A stretch of DNA of 64,000 bases from Arenibacter aquaticus. GTDB lineage: Bacteria; Bacteroidota; Bacteroidia; Flavobacteriales; Flavobacteriaceae. A model generated the notes under the pieces. The model searched no databases and was not told where the DNA came from. It worked only from the letters and a program-made list of their open reading frames with translations. The translations under genes were made by a program, and so were the position numbers. The DNA lies in the NCBI RefSeq assembly GCF_003957295.1, contig NZ_RQPJ01000001.1:124001-188000 (forward strand). The letters are read 5' to 3'. This document shows, in pieces, positions 62,990 through 64,000 of the stretch. How positions within the stretch are numbered: position 1 is the stretch's first letter; every line of letters starts with the position of its first letter.

Positions 62990-64000
62990 ATGGAAGTACA
63001 ACAGTTTTATTACGATAACAAAATCGTAAAAAAATTCCTTTATGCTACTATGTTTTGGGGAATTGTGGGAATGTCGGTGGGCCTACTGCTTGCCTTTATG
63101 TTTCTATTCCCTAACTTAACCGATGGCATATCCTGGTTAAGTTTTGGGCGTTTAAGGCCCTTGCATACCAATGCGGTAATTTTCGCCTTTGTGGGGAACG
63201 CCATCTTTGCAGGTGTTTATTATTCTACCCAACGGTTACTAAAGGCCAGAATGTTCAGTGATGCCCTTAGTAATTTCAACTTTTGGGGCTGGCAGGCCAT
63301 TATTGTTGCTGCAGCCATTACCTTACCTTTGGGCTATACCTCCTCCAAGGAATACGCAGAATTGGAATGGCCCATAGATTTGGCCATTGCCGTTGTATGG
63401 GTTGCCTTTGGCTGGAACCTTATAGGCACCATGTTTAAAAGACGGCAGCGCCATTTATATGTTGCCATATGGTTTTATTTGGCCACATTTGTAACGGTAG
63501 CTGTACTGCATATCTTTAACAGTCTCTCCCTTCCCGTTAGTGCCCTAAAGAGTTACTCGGTCTACGCAGGGGTCCAAGATGCTCTGGTGCAGTGGTGGTA
63601 CGGACACAATGCTGTTGCCTTTTTCTTGACCACTCCATTCTTGGGGTTAATGTATTACTTTGTCCCCAAGGCCGCCAACAGGCCTGTTTATTCCTATAGA
63701 TTGTCCATAGTACACTTTTGGTCCCTGATCTTTATATATATCTGGGCCGGACCACACCACTTACTGTATTCTACTTTACCGGAATGGGCACAGAATTTAG
63801 GCGTAGCCTTTTCTATCATGTTAATTGCCCCGTCTTGGGGTGGTATGATCAATGGACTATTGACCCTTCGTGGTGCCTGGGACAAGGTTAGAACAGATCC
63901 GGTTTTAAAATTTATGGTAGTTGCCATAACTGGTTATGGCATGGCTACTTTTGAAGGGCCGATGCTTTCGCTTAAAAACGTAAATGCCATTGCCCATTTT
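62990..64000 (+). CDS. ccoN: cbb3-type cytochrome c oxidase subunit I, 3' end missing
   Basis: Starts at the ATG 62990 and remains open at the window end, 337 residues. Multiple helices with heme and copper His: [35 protein letters not shown] and [20 protein letters not shown]. CcoN carries the low-spin heme b and the heme b3-CuB centre for oxygen reduction at low oxygen. In many Flavobacteriaceae ccoN is fused to ccoO; the end of this gene is outside the window so I cannot tell. Confidence 0.96.
   Translation, partial: MEVQQFYYDNKIVKKFLYATMFWGIVGMSVGLLLAFMFLFPNLTDGISWLSFGRLRPLHTNAVIFAFVGNAIFAGVYYSTQRLLKARMFSDALSNFNFWGWQAIIVAAAITLPLGYTSSKEYAELEWPIDLAIAVVWVAFGWNLIGTMFKRRQRHLYVAIWFYLATFVTVAVLHIFNSLSLPVSALKSYSVYAGVQDALVQWWYGHNAVAFFLTTPFLGLMYYFVPKAANRPVYSYRLSIVHFWSLIFIYIWAGPHHLLYSTLPEWAQNLGVAFSIMLIAPSWGGMINGLLTLRGAWDKVRTDPVLKFMVVAITGYGMATFEGPMLSLKNVNAIAHF

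Overview
The window looks like a chromosome segment of a marine, algal-polysaccharide-degrading member of the Flavobacteriaceae (Bacteroidota; Maribacter/Zobellia/Arenibacter-like). The reasons are a SusC/SusD pair with fucosidases and sulfatases, FecI/FecR-type regulation, M56/TonB proteins, a cbb3 oxidase locus led by ccoS-ccoN, promoters of the TAnnTTTG type, and ORFs that rarely have Shine-Dalgarno sequences. The genus is inferred from gene content only.

Layout. 1-15.3 kb: a minus-strand polysaccharide utilisation locus. An ECF sigma factor and FecR anti-sigma factor come first, then a SusC with an N-terminal STN signalling domain, SusD, a hairpin terminator/attenuator, a sulfatase, a GH29 fucosidase, two more sulfatases and a GH95 fucosidase cut by the window edge. 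Together they should import and dismantle a sulfated, fucose-containing glycan (fucoidan-like). 15.5-22.7 kb: an AT-rich minus-strand cluster with DegT aminotransferase, Wzx-type flippase, WbqC, ATP-grasp-like protein, PhyH dioxygenase, GT2 and TauD-type dioxygenase. It probably makes an unusual decorated surface glycan or small molecule. Next come a decayed outer-membrane beta-barrel gene, an IS transposase stub and tRNA-Leu(UAG), which together look like the edge of an old genomic island. 24-35 kb: housekeeping and conserved genes (M20 peptidase, YdjM-type protein, membrane MutS-like protein, MmcQ, Dabb, DUF4230, DUF4260, cyclase, hemW, ruvC), an A/B-alternating ~145 bp tandem repeat, a GIY-YIG pseudogene and a four-helix-bundle cassette.

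35-39.7 kb: a BlaI/M56-TonB regulatory pair, plus a broken duplicate that has lost its M56 domain and carries an amber codon. Copies of a REP-like palindromic element lie here too. 39.8-53.8 kb: DUF456, nitroreductase, a LysR regulator divergent from hutH-hutI-hutU, a methyltransferase/TPR membrane protein/GT2 insert, hutG, and hmgA facing it. 54-64 kb: NUDIX regulator, universal stress protein, Crp/Fnr regulator, ccoI P-type ATPase, a PVC-type cytochrome c lipoprotein, ccoS (too short for many gene callers) and the start of ccoN.

The most striking unlisted signal is regulatory. Four promoters (the Crp/Fnr gene itself, ccoI, ccoS-ccoN and the universal stress protein) each have a TGACAnnTGTCA-like palindrome centred exactly 33 bp upstream of the centre of a TAnnTTTG-type -7 element. 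This is the spacing expected for class II activation and points to a local oxygen/redox regulon run by the Crp/Fnr protein. Other unlisted elements are three BlaI-like operators, two pseudogenes in long gaps, the remnant of a deleted M56 domain, and a pair of CAATTTsCATTG palindromes 40 bp apart.
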